From Hydrogenophaga sp. (GTDB lineage Bacteria; Pseudomonadota; Gammaproteobacteria; Burkholderiales; Burkholderiaceae): 14,608 nucleotides of DNA. A program made the position numbers and the translations under genes. The first letter of the stretch is position 1. The number at the start of each line of letters is the position of its first letter. Below, in pieces: positions 6,478-14,112 of this stretch. The notes beneath the pieces were generated by a model, which saw only the letters and a program-made list of their open reading frames with translations, ran no database searches and was not told the origin of the DNA. The stretch is taken from assembly GCA_025458545.1 (NCBI GenBank), contig JALOSH010000020.1:1-14608 (forward strand), given 5' to 3'.

Positions 6478-8745
6478 ATGAGCAACGTCCAGGACGCGGT
6501 ACAGACTCTGTACGCCCTGATCAACGAGCAGCGCCAGACCAAGCGCATCTTGAAGCTTTCGTTCCCCAAGGACGATGGCCCGGCTGCCACGTTGCTGGTG
6601 GCCAACAAGCTCGACGCCCACGAGGCCTTGAGTCGCGACTTCCACTACACCATCGAGATTTTGTCCGACCGCTCCGACATTGCCCTCAAAGACGTGCTGG
6701 GCAAGATGATGAGCATCGAGCTGGCCCGCACCGACGGCGGCCAGCGCTGGTTCAATGGCTACGTGTTCGACTTCCGCTTCATCAAGAACGACGCCGGCTT
6801 CACCTACTACCAGGCAGAGCTGCGCCCGTGGATGGCGTTTCTGCGCTACCGCAAAGACAACTACCTCTTCCATGGCAAGACGGTGGAAGAGCAGACCGGG
6901 CTGATCTTTGGCGACTACGTGCAGGCCGACTGGCGCGTGAGCGACCTGAGCGCCGACCCGGTGATGACCGATGCCTGCCAGTTCGACGAAAGCGACCACA
7001 ACTACTTGCACCGCCGCTGGGAAGCACTGGGCTGGCACTACTGGTACGAACACCGCCACGACGGTCACACGCTCGTGCTCAGCGGCGACAGCACCGCCTG
7101 CGACCCGATTGACGGCAGCAGTTGCAACATCGAGTGGCAGGGCGACAACGGCGTGCGCCAGGCCGGCATGCTCAACTTTGCGCCGGTGCGGCAAATCGCC
7201 TCGACACAGGTCGCAGCCAGCAGCTTCGACTTCAAACGGCCTCGCCCCCAGCAGGCCGATGTGCCCACCATCAACGAGCAGGGATTGCCCCCGACGTTGA
7301 CCGGTGCGCTGGAGGTGTACGAATACGCGGGCGCCTACCGGTTTGCCAACGAAGAATCCGGTGACGACTTCGTGCGCCTGCGCATGCAGGAGATTGAAGC
7401 GGCGGCCAAGCACTTTGAAGGCACGGGGGACGACGACCGGGTGCAGCCCGGACGCACGTTCCGTCTGACCGGTCACCGCAACTACTCGCTGCTGGATTCG
7501 GACGACGAAGACGCCGACTTCCTGATCACAGAAGTCCACCACCGCGCGAACAACAACTACCCCGCGGGTGCGGCCACCCCTTCCGAATACCGCTACCAGT
7601 TGCGCTGCCTGCGCAAGAAGATCCCCTGGAACCCGGGGCGCGGCTTCTCCAGCACCGAGCCCAAGATCTACGGCCTGCAGACCGCGTTGGTGGTCGGCCC
7701 GGCGGGCGAAGAAATCCACACCGACGAATTTGGCCGCGTACGGGTGCAATTCCACTGGGACCGCGAAGGCGCCTACGACGAGAAGAGTTCAGCCTGGGTA
7801 CGCGTGGCCTCCACCTGGGCCGGCAGCAACTTCGGCTTCGTCGCCATCCCGCGCATCGGCCAGGAGGTGCTGGTTCAGTTCCTCGACGGCAACCCGGACC
7901 GGCCGCTGATCACAGGGCGCGTCTACAACCAGGACAACATGCCGCCCTGGGACCTGCCGGCCAACAAGACGCAGACCGGCATGCTCAGCCGATCGAGCCA
8001 GGGCGGCGGCTACGAAAACGCCAACGCGCTGCGCTTTGAAGACAAAAAGGGCCAGGAAGAAGTCTGGCTGCACGCCGAAAAAGACCAGCGCATCGAAGTA
8101 GAAAACTGCGAGAGCCACAGCGTGGGTGTGGACCGCAGCAAGAGCATCGGCAACAACGAGACGGTTAGCGTCGGCAACAACCGTACCGAATCCGTGGGCG
8201 TGAACGAGACGATCAGTATTGGCGCTGACCGCAAGGAAGACGTAGGGGCGAACGAAACCATCAGCATCGGGGCGAACCGGACGGAGACGGTGGGTGCAAA
8301 CGAGACAATCAGCATTGGTGCCAGCAGAACTGAGAGCGTGGCCGCCGACGAGAGCGTGAACATCGGCGGAAACCGAAGTGTCACCATCGGCGGCGCCAAG
8401 GCCGAAACCATTGCCTTGGCCAAAGCCGAAAGCATTGGCCTGGCGAAAGCGCTGACGATCGGTGGCGCCTACCAAACCTCGGTCGGCTTGGTGATGAATA
8501 CAACGGTGGGTTTGTCTCAGAGTGAGCAAATCGGCCAGAGCAAGAGCTCCACCGTTGGTGCCAAGTACGCCATTACCGTGACGGATGAGCTTTCAATCAC
8601 CGTGGGAATGGCGACGCTGGTCATGAAGGCCGATGGCACGATCACCATCAATGGCAAGGACATCTCGTTCAACGCATCGAACGACATCAATGAAAAAGCT
8701 GGCGGCACCATCAAGAACGTTGCCAGCAACATTCACAACAATTGA
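6478..8745 (+). CDS. vgrG: Type VI secretion spike protein VgrG
   Basis: A 755-aa VgrG, the trimeric spike at the tip of the T6SS tube. The N-terminal gp27-like part (about 20-390) shows SRDFHYTIEILSD, WFNGYVFDFRFI, FLRYRKDNYLFHGKT and FDESDHNYLHRRWEALGWHY. A gp5-like OB domain follows at about 400-485 (FGRVRVQFHWDREG, SSAWVRVASTWAG, GFVAIPRIGQEVLVQFLDG, then N-P-D-R-P-L-I-T-G). From residue 548 to 715 there are 21 octapeptide repeats of V/I-G type forming the beta-helix needle, then a short tail ending at 755. There is no fused effector domain, so it is a structural carrier rather than an evolved VgrG. It is the first gene of the cargo operon; the next gene starts 6 bases after its stop. GC is close to the flanking chromosome. 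Confidence 0.95.
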   Translation: MSNVQDAVQTLYALINEQRQTKRILKLSFPKDDGPAATLLVANKLDAHEALSRDFHYTIEILSDRSDIALKDVLGKMMSIELARTDGGQRWFNGYVFDFRFIKNDAGFTYYQAELRPWMAFLRYRKDNYLFHGKTVEEQTGLIFGDYVQADWRVSDLSADPVMTDACQFDESDHNYLHRRWEALGWHYWYEHRHDGHTLVLSGDSTACDPIDGSSCNIEWQGDNGVRQAGMLNFAPVRQIASTQVAASSFDFKRPRPQQADVPTINEQGLPPTLTGALEVYEYAGAYRFANEESGDDFVRLRMQEIEAAAKHFEGTGDDDRVQPGRTFRLTGHRNYSLLDSDDEDADFLITEVHHRANNNYPAGAATPSEYRYQLRCLRKKIPWNPGRGFSSTEPKIYGLQTALVVGPAGEEIHTDEFGRVRVQFHWDREGAYDEKSSAWVRVASTWAGSNFGFVAIPRIGQEVLVQFLDGNPDRPLITGRVYNQDNMPPWDLPANKTQTGMLSRSSQGGGYENANALRFEDKKGQEEVWLHAEKDQRIEVENCESHSVGVDRSKSIGNNETVSVGNNRTESVGVNETISIGADRKEDVGANETISIGANRTETVGANETISIGASRTESVAADESVNIGGNRSVTIGGAKAETIALAKAESIGLAKALTIGGAYQTSVGLVMNTTVGLSQSEQIGQSKSSTVGAKYAITVTDELSITVGMATLVMKADGTITINGKDISFNASNDINEKAGGTIKNVASNIHNN
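8119..8622 (+). repeat. 21 in-frame octapeptide (24-base) repeats in vgrG
   Basis: Residues 548-715 of VgrG divide into 21 successive units of 8 residues with V/I then mostly G at positions 2-3 (SVGVDRSK, SIGNNETV, SVGNNRTE and so on). This is the phage T4 gp5-like octad that builds a triple-stranded beta-helix. The middle holds three near-identical 48-base double units (8203-8346) each beginning NETISIGA. DNA copies differ at synonymous sites. Confidence 0.85.
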
Positions 8746-8751
8746 CGCGCC

Positions 8752-9849
8752 ATGGCAGTTGCAGAGATCACGCGCCGCCATGTGACGGAACTGGCTTTGG
8801 CTTGGTGGCGAAGAGACACCAGCCCTGTGCTGCTTCATCATGGCGTGCTCACGTCGTTTTCAGATCTTGACGAAAGGCTCTCGATCTATGCCGACGGTGC
8901 GAGCCTCGACCCTGCTGAAGTGTTCACCCATTTGTGTGCACAAATGAACCCGACCGCTCCCGATTTCATGGCCGATCTGGTTGCAGGCCTGTTCGTATTG
9001 CGTATGCAGGGTGGCGTGCAAACCTACAGCGAGACTTGGCTCAAACGAGTTCCCGACCAACAAATGCTTTTCACCGCATACCGCCAGTTGATGCGATGGT
9101 TGGGATGTATACCGCTGGCTTGCTCGGACGACTGGATGGCGTCGCTGTGTGGGGCTCCGTCCGAGGATCACAAAATCGATGACCCCGAACGGGTTCGCGT
9201 GGCAATGCAGAGCCATCGCCCCGACGAACTCAGGTTCATTGACGCCTGGGGCCAGGTACAAGGGCACTGCGTACTTGAACTCGCCGATCCAAGGGTTATC
9301 CCCGATTTGTTCTCCCCCTCGGACCTGTGCACCTACATCCTGCAGAAACCACAGCAGGCTTTTGACTGTTTTCAGCAAGCCGTGACGCGGGGTGATGATC
9401 CCGCGGTTGTCTTTCTGGCTGCAGGTATCAGTGGCGAGACGGGCATGCTGCCCCACCTGCTGCAGAGCGCCAGTCAGCCAGAAATTGCTGTGTTGGCACT
9501 GGACGCTTTTCGAAGAATCACCGGTTTCGATGCACTTGCCGAGCAAGGACTCGCTTGGACGCACCAGCAGCACATCATCGAAAAAACCAGGCTGGTCCTG
9601 GCCTTCCAAGCAGCGCGAGACTGGTTTGATGCCCACGGACAGGCACTGCCGGGGCCCTACTGTTTCCTGGGAAAACGCGTCGACGACACGCAGCACCTGT
9701 TGCGCGTGCTGCGCTACGGGCGCCAAGCGGACCGCGAAGTTGCGGCGATGCGCGCGCAGGGTAAAACCGTTTTCCCAGTTAGAAGCAAAGTCTCGGTCCA
9801 GCAGTTGGTGCTGGACAAGCTTTCCCCCGAACTCAGCGAGGCCGTATGA
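8752..9849 (+). CDS. TIGR02270-like T6SS-associated protein (HEAT-like)
   Basis: A 365-aa protein matching the layout of the TIGR02270 family, commonly found right after vgrG in betaproteobacteria. Visible marks: an N-terminal RRHVTELALAWWRRD, then FSDLDERLSIYADGA (family LDERL..H.DGL), one clear HEAT-like helix pair (MLPHLLQSASQPEIAVLALD, leading into AFRRITG), and a C-terminal DTQHLLRVLRYGRQADREVA. No enzyme motif was seen and no signal peptide, so it is a probable cytoplasmic helical-repeat scaffold or chaperone for cargo loading. That role is inferred from position. The start codon follows the vgrG stop by 6 bases without a clear ribosome-binding site, and the end overlaps the next gene by 4 bases (ATGA). 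GC is lower than the left flank. Confidence 0.75.
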   Translation: MAVAEITRRHVTELALAWWRRDTSPVLLHHGVLTSFSDLDERLSIYADGASLDPAEVFTHLCAQMNPTAPDFMADLVAGLFVLRMQGGVQTYSETWLKRVPDQQMLFTAYRQLMRWLGCIPLACSDDWMASLCGAPSEDHKIDDPERVRVAMQSHRPDELRFIDAWGQVQGHCVLELADPRVIPDLFSPSDLCTYILQKPQQAFDCFQQAVTRGDDPAVVFLAAGISGETGMLPHLLQSASQPEIAVLALDAFRRITGFDALAEQGLAWTHQQHIIEKTRLVLAFQAARDWFDAHGQALPGPYCFLGKRVDDTQHLLRVLRYGRQADREVAAMRAQGKTVFPVRSKVSVQQLVLDKLSPELSEAV

Positions 9850-10364
9850 CCAAAACCCGCAGCCCCAGCAAAACCACGGTCTCACCAAGCGGTGAGACCA
9901 AGGCTATCGTCCAAACCACGCGATCGTCAATGCCTCGCCGCGGCTTGGTCGTAGGCTCTATTGACGGCACAACATGCTGGGTCACTTACCCGGAAAACCC
10001 ATCAGCGCAGGCACAAAGAGCAGCCGTCTTGAAGCACGTGGGTGAGGTGTTGCCTGGTCAATCGGTGCTTCTTCAATTTGTGTCCGGCGATATGCCCTTC
10101 CCTATCGTCGCGGGCATCTTGCCCGAGATGGACGCCACCACCTTGCTGTCCACCCTCGCTCCTGACGCACTTGCTGCCCCCGTCACACTGGAGATCAACG
10201 GCGATACCCTCACGCTCTCGGCCCGACAGCGCATCACGCTGCGCTGCGGCAAGGCCAGCTTGGTGATGAACGCCGACGGCAGCATTGAACTTCGGGGCAC
10301 TGAATTGCTGAGCCGGGCCTCTGGTCAAAACGCCGTGCGTGGGGCATCGGTTTCACTCAATTGA
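9846..10364 (+). CDS. DUF6484 protein, small VgrG-like OB/beta-tail protein
   Basis: A 172-aa protein resembling DUF6484 proteins found in vgrG gene neighbourhoods. Residues 1-30 are polar and likely flexible. Residues 33-95 begin GLVVGSIDG and continue to GQSVLLQFVSGDMPFPIVAG; that stretch matches the VgrG OB-fold segment at 461-480 at 9 of 20 positions. Residues 115-172 are beta-rich and contain LVMNADGSIELRGTEL, which parallels the VgrG tail at 714-729 with 8 of 16 identical. I infer a reduced spike-like OB plus beta-tail protein that could sit on the needle or stabilise cargo. No catalytic motif is visible. It starts inside the TIGR02270 stop (ATGA) and ends 7 bases before the DUF2169 gene, so coupled translation is likely. 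Confidence 0.72.
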   Translation: MTKTRSPSKTTVSPSGETKAIVQTTRSSMPRRGLVVGSIDGTTCWVTYPENPSAQAQRAAVLKHVGEVLPGQSVLLQFVSGDMPFPIVAGILPEMDATTLLSTLAPDALAAPVTLEINGDTLTLSARQRITLRCGKASLVMNADGSIELRGTELLSRASGQNAVRGASVSLN

Positions 10365-10371
10365 TCGCGCT

Positions 10372-11517
10372 GTGAACATTCACAATCATCTTCCTTTCGT
10401 CGTGGATGTGCGCAGCACGCGCGACCGGGAAGGCTACGAACTTGCGGCTTTGATGGTCAAGGCGACCTACAACCTGCCAGCACAGGGTGAGCTGGCCACC
10501 GTTGCCGCAGAGCAGGTTCCGTGGGCCTATGCCGATGTGCTGGTTGGCCCTGAAGCCAATCCTGTCTCGCTTTACGAAGCCGAACTTTCCGAAGAAAAAG
10601 TGCATCCTGAGTATGTGGTGCTGGGGTCAGCGCACTCACAGGACGGAAAGCCTCGGCAGCACCTGCCATTTGGTATCGGCATTGGCAAGCACAGCAAGTA
10701 CCTGGTGGCCGCGGGTCCTAGAGTCTGGCGATCAGGCTGGATGGGTGGTCGCGCAGACGATATTGCTGCGGTGCAATCGGTTCAACTTTCGTACGGACTC
10801 AGTTTTGGCGGATTGGATCCGTCTCGTGCCGAACGGGATGATGCCTGGTGCGAATTCAATCCTGTTGGCACCGGTTACTGCGCCGATCCAGACCACCGTC
10901 TGGCCGATGGCATGCGTATGCCCCAGTTTGAACCCATGAATCAGCGGTTTGAAAAACCGGTGAAGGACTTTCCCGTGCTGGGCTTGGGTCCGGTGGCACG
11001 TTCTTCTGCACCGCGCGCGGCATGGGCGGGCACCTACGACGAAGAATGGCAACACAAGGTCTGGCCCAACTTGCCAGCCGACTTTGATGCGCGCTTCTTT
11101 CAAAGCACCAGCCAGGACCAATGGCTACCCGCCATTCAGGCGGGTGATGAGATCGTCTTGAAGTACCTCACAGCGGCGCAAAGCCGCTTTGGCAGTGTCG
11201 TGAAGTTTCAGCTCCCGGCCATGGAGTTTGTAGCCACCGTTCATCCCCGGCGAGGTGCCAGCACCCGGGTGCAACTTCGGCCCGATACCCTGGTATTTGA
11301 GCCAGATGCGGGACGGTTCTTCGTTATTGCGCGGCGCACATTTGCATTGAACGAAAGCTTGCTGGAAATTGAGGCCGTGTCGTTTGGTGAGCCAGCGCAA
11401 CGGGAGCAACTGGCCCCCATCGTGCCCACCTTCATCGATCTGGAGGACCTCCGAGAACAATTGAGGGTAGCGCGCAGCCCTGCAGGCAGCTTGGTGAATG
11501 GAGGGCCCAAGCAATGA
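10372..11517 (+). CDS. DUF2169 T6SS adaptor-type protein
   Basis: A 381-aa DUF2169 protein. Family marks include ELAALMVKATYNLP near the N-terminus, DVLVGPEANP, GLSFGGLDP, a YCADPDHRLADG stretch, VLGLGPVARSSAPRAAWAGT followed by YDEEW, and LPADFDARFFQSTSQDQW. DUF2169 proteins sit beside PAAR/DUF4150 genes and are proposed adaptors that help load effectors onto the spike (for example by the Agrobacterium Tde2 effector). I chose the GTG at 10372, which gives the usual NIHNHLPFVVDV opening 7 bases after the previous stop. A GTG at 10339 would add 11 residues and overlap the previous gene by 26 bases. Its last codon overlaps the next gene's start (ATGA at 11514). Confidence 0.85.
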   Translation: MNIHNHLPFVVDVRSTRDREGYELAALMVKATYNLPAQGELATVAAEQVPWAYADVLVGPEANPVSLYEAELSEEKVHPEYVVLGSAHSQDGKPRQHLPFGIGIGKHSKYLVAAGPRVWRSGWMGGRADDIAAVQSVQLSYGLSFGGLDPSRAERDDAWCEFNPVGTGYCADPDHRLADGMRMPQFEPMNQRFEKPVKDFPVLGLGPVARSSAPRAAWAGTYDEEWQHKVWPNLPADFDARFFQSTSQDQWLPAIQAGDEIVLKYLTAAQSRFGSVVKFQLPAMEFVATVHPRRGASTRVQLRPDTLVFEPDAGRFFVIARRTFALNESLLEIEAVSFGEPAQREQLAPIVPTFIDLEDLREQLRVARSPAGSLVNGGPKQ

Positions 11518-12608
11518 CATTGCCCGCCGTTGTGATTCGGGGCGCTGGTGCCGTGACCGCAGTGGGTGACGATGTGGTGTCCACCTGCGCCGCCATGCGC
11601 GCTCGGTTCAACAACCACAAGGAAACCGATTTCAACGATCAAGACGGGAATCCCGTGGTGGCCTCGCGTGCAGCTGTTGATCCTGCCCTGGTGGGCGTAG
11701 AAAGGTTGGTAGAAATGGCCGTGCGCGCCATTCAACAGCTCTCTGCCCCTTTGGATCTGGACCAACTTTCGAACATACCTTGGCTGCTGTGCACCCCAGA
11801 GGCTTCGCGCCTCGGTCGCCCGGCCAACGACCAAGCTCTGCTTGAGAGCATTGCTCGGCGGTTGGGCGTGGAACTGCATTCAGCTTCTGCCTGCCTTGCA
11901 CACGGTCGAACAGGCGGATTGATCGCCATGACAGCGGCGCAAACCATGATGAACGAGGGCAAACACAAGCAAGTACTGCTGCTGGCAACAGACTCGTTGA
12001 TCGATGGAGATGCGCTGAACGAACTCGAAGAAACCCTGCAGCTGCTCACACTCGAGAACCCAAATGGCTTGGTGCCTGGCGAGGCCGCGGTCGCCTTGTT
12101 GCTGGAGGTGTTGGACAGAAAAGCAAAGGAAGTAAACACCACTCCCCGATTGAGCATGGTCTTTGATGCAGCGGCGTTCACCATCACGGACCCCGAGGCC
12201 ATCCCAGCGGAAAGCCGCCCCGATGCCGCCAACCGCAAGCCCATACCAATCGACGGTATGGAGTTGGCCGCAGCCATGGAAAGCGCCTGTGAACTGTGCA
12301 ACTGCACGCCAGACGACATCACCGTTCGCCTGGCCGACTGCAACGGCACCGAAGCTGGCTTTAAAGAAAGTGGGCTGGCCGAAGCGCGGGCTTTTCAATC
12401 ATCAAACCAGCCACTGCCCGCCATGTGGCTTGCCGCGGAGTGTGTCGGAGAAGTCGGCGCCGCTTTCGTGCCGTTGTCCATGGCCTGGGCCTGGCACGCG
12501 GCCATCAAGGGCTATTTGCCCGGCCATACCCTGGCAAGGCCACTGATTCATGCCACCAACGCCGACGGTTTGCGAGGCGCTGCGGTTTTTCGTTTTAAGG
12601 AGCTTTGA
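11514..12608 (+). CDS. Beta-ketoacyl-synthase-like (thiolase-fold) protein lacking catalytic histidines
   Basis: A 364-aa protein with the thiolase-fold plan of beta-ketoacyl synthases. IRGAGAVTAVGDDV opens it. ASACLAHGRTGGL places C127 at the nucleophile position, and PNGLVPGEAAVALLLEVL matches the conserved G-E-G-A-A-x-L-V-L-E segment. The first catalytic His (HGT motif) is replaced in DCNGTEAG by N277, and the second (GH in the AAG motif) by E313 in ECVGEVGAAF. Real condensing chemistry is therefore unlikely. With no acyl carrier protein or reductase around and tight coupling to DUF2169 and PAAR genes, a structural or adaptor role in cargo loading is more plausible, as inference. Similar genes are often auto-named 3-oxoacyl-ACP synthase. 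Its stop directly abuts the next ATG. Confidence 0.75.
   Translation: MTLPAVVIRGAGAVTAVGDDVVSTCAAMRARFNNHKETDFNDQDGNPVVASRAAVDPALVGVERLVEMAVRAIQQLSAPLDLDQLSNIPWLLCTPEASRLGRPANDQALLESIARRLGVELHSASACLAHGRTGGLIAMTAAQTMMNEGKHKQVLLLATDSLIDGDALNELEETLQLLTLENPNGLVPGEAAVALLLEVLDRKAKEVNTTPRLSMVFDAAAFTITDPEAIPAESRPDAANRKPIPIDGMELAAAMESACELCNCTPDDITVRLADCNGTEAGFKESGLAEARAFQSSNQPLPAMWLAAECVGEVGAAFVPLSMAWAWHAAIKGYLPGHTLARPLIHATNADGLRGAAVFRFKEL
12597..12602 (+). promoter_or_regulatory. Ribosome-binding site of the PAAR-like gene
   Basis: AAGGAG lies inside the last codons of the thiolase-fold gene, 6 bases before the ATG at 12609. It gives the tip protein its own strong initiation site although its start directly abuts the preceding stop. 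Confidence 0.65.
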
Positions 12609-13001
12609 ATGGGACACGAGGTCTACGCCAACGGCATGTGCATTGCCGCCAAAACAGCCAGCGGAGTGGCCGCCACCGCGTTTCCAGACGTTTGTTTCAG
12701 CCCACCCAAGCCAGCGAAGGTCGGCATCCCGCTGCCCTACCCCAACACCGCTTTTGCCAAAGACACCACCAACGGCTCGACCACGGTGTTCATCGAGGGG
12801 CAGGAGATCATGCAGCGCGACAAAAGCTATTTCTCGACCAGCACGGGCAACGAGCCCGCCACAAAGGCTTTCAAACAGGGCGCCGCCACCAAGGTCATCA
12901 AAGGCAAGTGCTATTTCAAGTCCTGGTCGATGAATGTGTTTGTGGAAGGGCTCAATGTGTGTCGGCACATGGACTTCACCACGCACAATCACGCCGATTG
13001 A
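12609..13001 (+). CDS. DUF4150 PAAR-like T6SS spike tip protein
   Basis: A 130-aa protein matching DUF4150, a PAAR-like family whose members cap the VgrG trimer and carry effectors. Marks: MGHEVYANGM at the start, SGVAATAFPDVCFSPP, GIPLPYPNTAFA, KSYFSTSTGNEPATKAFKQG, KGKCYFKSWSMNVFVEGLNV and the C-terminal CRHMDFTTHNH. Cys118 with His120, His126 and His128 could form the metal site expected for a PAAR tip; this is an inference from residue type and clustering. It has no C-terminal extension, so the toxin is a separate protein encoded 12 bases downstream. Length is normal for stand-alone DUF4150 proteins. A good ribosome-binding site precedes it. Confidence 0.88.
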   Translation: MGHEVYANGMCIAAKTASGVAATAFPDVCFSPPKPAKVGIPLPYPNTAFAKDTTNGSTTVFIEGQEIMQRDKSYFSTSTGNEPATKAFKQGAATKVIKGKCYFKSWSMNVFVEGLNVCRHMDFTTHNHAD

Positions 13002-13013
13002 GGACAATGGAAA

Positions 13014-13652
13014 ATGCCTTTCCCATTAATCGCTGTCGTCGTGGCTGTGGTGCGCGTGGCGGCACCGATTGTCATCAGAGTCGCCATTCAAGCAGCGAAG
13101 CAGGCTCCCAAAGTTGGCAAAGGTGTCGTAAAGCAAGCGCCTCAGGCGACCAAGCAAGCAGTGAAGAAAAATGGCCCCAAGAAAGGCAATACGCCTGTTA
13201 ACAAGTATAAAGATAAGGCCAAGAAGAAAGAGAAAAAACCAAAAGGCCCTTGCGATCACCTGAAGAAAGGCAATGGGAAAGGCGATTATCGTGGAGGCGC
13301 GCATTCCGAAACCACTAAACCTAGAAGAGATGGGAAAGATTCGCACCATATGCCAACAGACAAGGCGAGTCCATTGGTTAAAAAAGATGGTCCCGCCATT
13401 CAGATGAACCCCAAGGATCATGGAAAGACTTCAAGCAATGGACAATCTGCAGGTTATGCTGACTACATAGCAGACATTGCTGGACTGCTCAACGAAGGAA
13501 AATGGAGAGATGCAATGGCAGTGGAGGTGAAAGATGTTCGCAGAGTTGCCAGAGAGATTGGAGATCCCAAAAAATATAATGAAGCCATAAAAGAAGCCTT
13601 GGCTTACTTTAAATGCTTAGAAAAGCATGGAATTCTAAACAAGAAAGGATAA
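13014..13652 (+). CDS. Probable T6SS effector, SHH-type HNH/EndoVII-like nuclease toxin
   Basis: A 212-aa basic protein. Residues 3-25 are hydrophobic (FPLIAVVVAVVRVAAPIVI), possibly a membrane or chaperone-binding helix. Residues 26-78 form a Lys-rich linker. The C-terminal region (about 79-205) has GGAHSETTKP, then KDSHHMPTDKASP (S110-H111-H112), then GPAIQMNPKDHGKTSS (D135-H136), followed by helices (GYADYIADIAGLLNEGKW, AIKEALAYFKCLEKHG). The SHH signature plus a later DH fits polymorphic-toxin HNH/EndoVII-like nucleases, so a DNA-cutting activity is likely but unproven. It lies 12 bases after the PAAR-like gene and 4 bases before a small gene that probably encodes immunity. The second half is strikingly A+T-rich (33% GC in 13561-13620), suggesting recent acquisition. 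Confidence 0.7.
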   Translation: MPFPLIAVVVAVVRVAAPIVIRVAIQAAKQAPKVGKGVVKQAPQATKQAVKKNGPKKGNTPVNKYKDKAKKKEKKPKGPCDHLKKGNGKGDYRGGAHSETTKPRRDGKDSHHMPTDKASPLVKKDGPAIQMNPKDHGKTSSNGQSAGYADYIADIAGLLNEGKWRDAMAVEVKDVRRVAREIGDPKKYNEAIKEALAYFKCLEKHGILNKKG

Positions 13653-13656
13653 TCAA

Positions 13657-14112
13657 ATGCTTCCAAACCCACTGAAAATCATACCTTACACTTCGCTGGG
13701 TGATGTTCGATTTGGAATGACCCCGCAAGAGGTCCACGCAAAATGGGGGCAACCAAGTGAAACAGGGAAAAACTACCAAAAAAAGCAAGTGGATTATTAT
13801 GAATACATCAATGTAGCATACTCATTAGGCGATAACTCTCAAGTTATTCATTTTGGCGGGGGTCGAAAGGCATTTGGCGTTGAAATTCAGGGGGTGCGGC
13901 TTTTCGATAATCCCCCCAAAACCGTTCTGGAGAAAATTCTTACACTTGAGAAGAAACCGTTTCTATTTCTCAAGAATGTTCTAGTCCTATTTGATCTAGG
14001 CATTACCCTATCAGGTTTTTTGGATGATGAAGAAGATGATCTAGCCTTTTCCATGTTCCCCGAGGGAGGAATGGATAGGCATCTATCATTGATGAAGCCC
14101 TTTAAAATGTAG
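13657..14112 (+). CDS. Probable cognate immunity protein (unassigned family)
   Basis: A 151-aa protein that I cannot assign to a named family. Visible: GDVRFGMTPQEVHAKWGQPS at 15-34, a pattern (R-F-G-M-T-x-x-E-V) recurring in small immunity-like and lipoprotein-fold proteins; a hydrophobic segment KPFLFLKNVLVLFDLGITLS; and an acidic patch DDEEDD followed by DLAFSMFP. No signal peptide. An acidic patch would suit binding a basic nuclease, but that is a guess. It starts 4 bases after the toxin stop with a good AAAGGA site (13644-13649), and is the last gene of the module. Sampled GC is about 38%, far below the flanks. Position and size are the main grounds for calling it immunity. Confidence 0.6.
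   Translation: MLPNPLKIIPYTSLGDVRFGMTPQEVHAKWGQPSETGKNYQKKQVDYYEYINVAYSLGDNSQVIHFGGGRKAFGVEIQGVRLFDNPPKTVLEKILTLEKKPFLFLKNVLVLFDLGITLSGFLDDEEDDLAFSMFPEGGMDRHLSLMKPFKM

Noticed and set aside
6409..7755. A 448-codon minus-strand frame opposite vgrG
   Set aside because: It reads through the antisense of strongly conserved VgrG sequence and has no motifs of its own.
8119..8622. Repeat array considered as a CRISPR or satellite
   Set aside because: The units are in-frame octads with synonymous changes and no unique spacers; they encode the VgrG beta-helix.
12605..13201. A 198-codon plus-strand frame overlapping the PAAR-like and toxin genes
   Set aside because: Out of frame with both; its product is rich in Arg, His and Gln, and the DUF4150 frame has clear family motifs and a ribosome-binding site.
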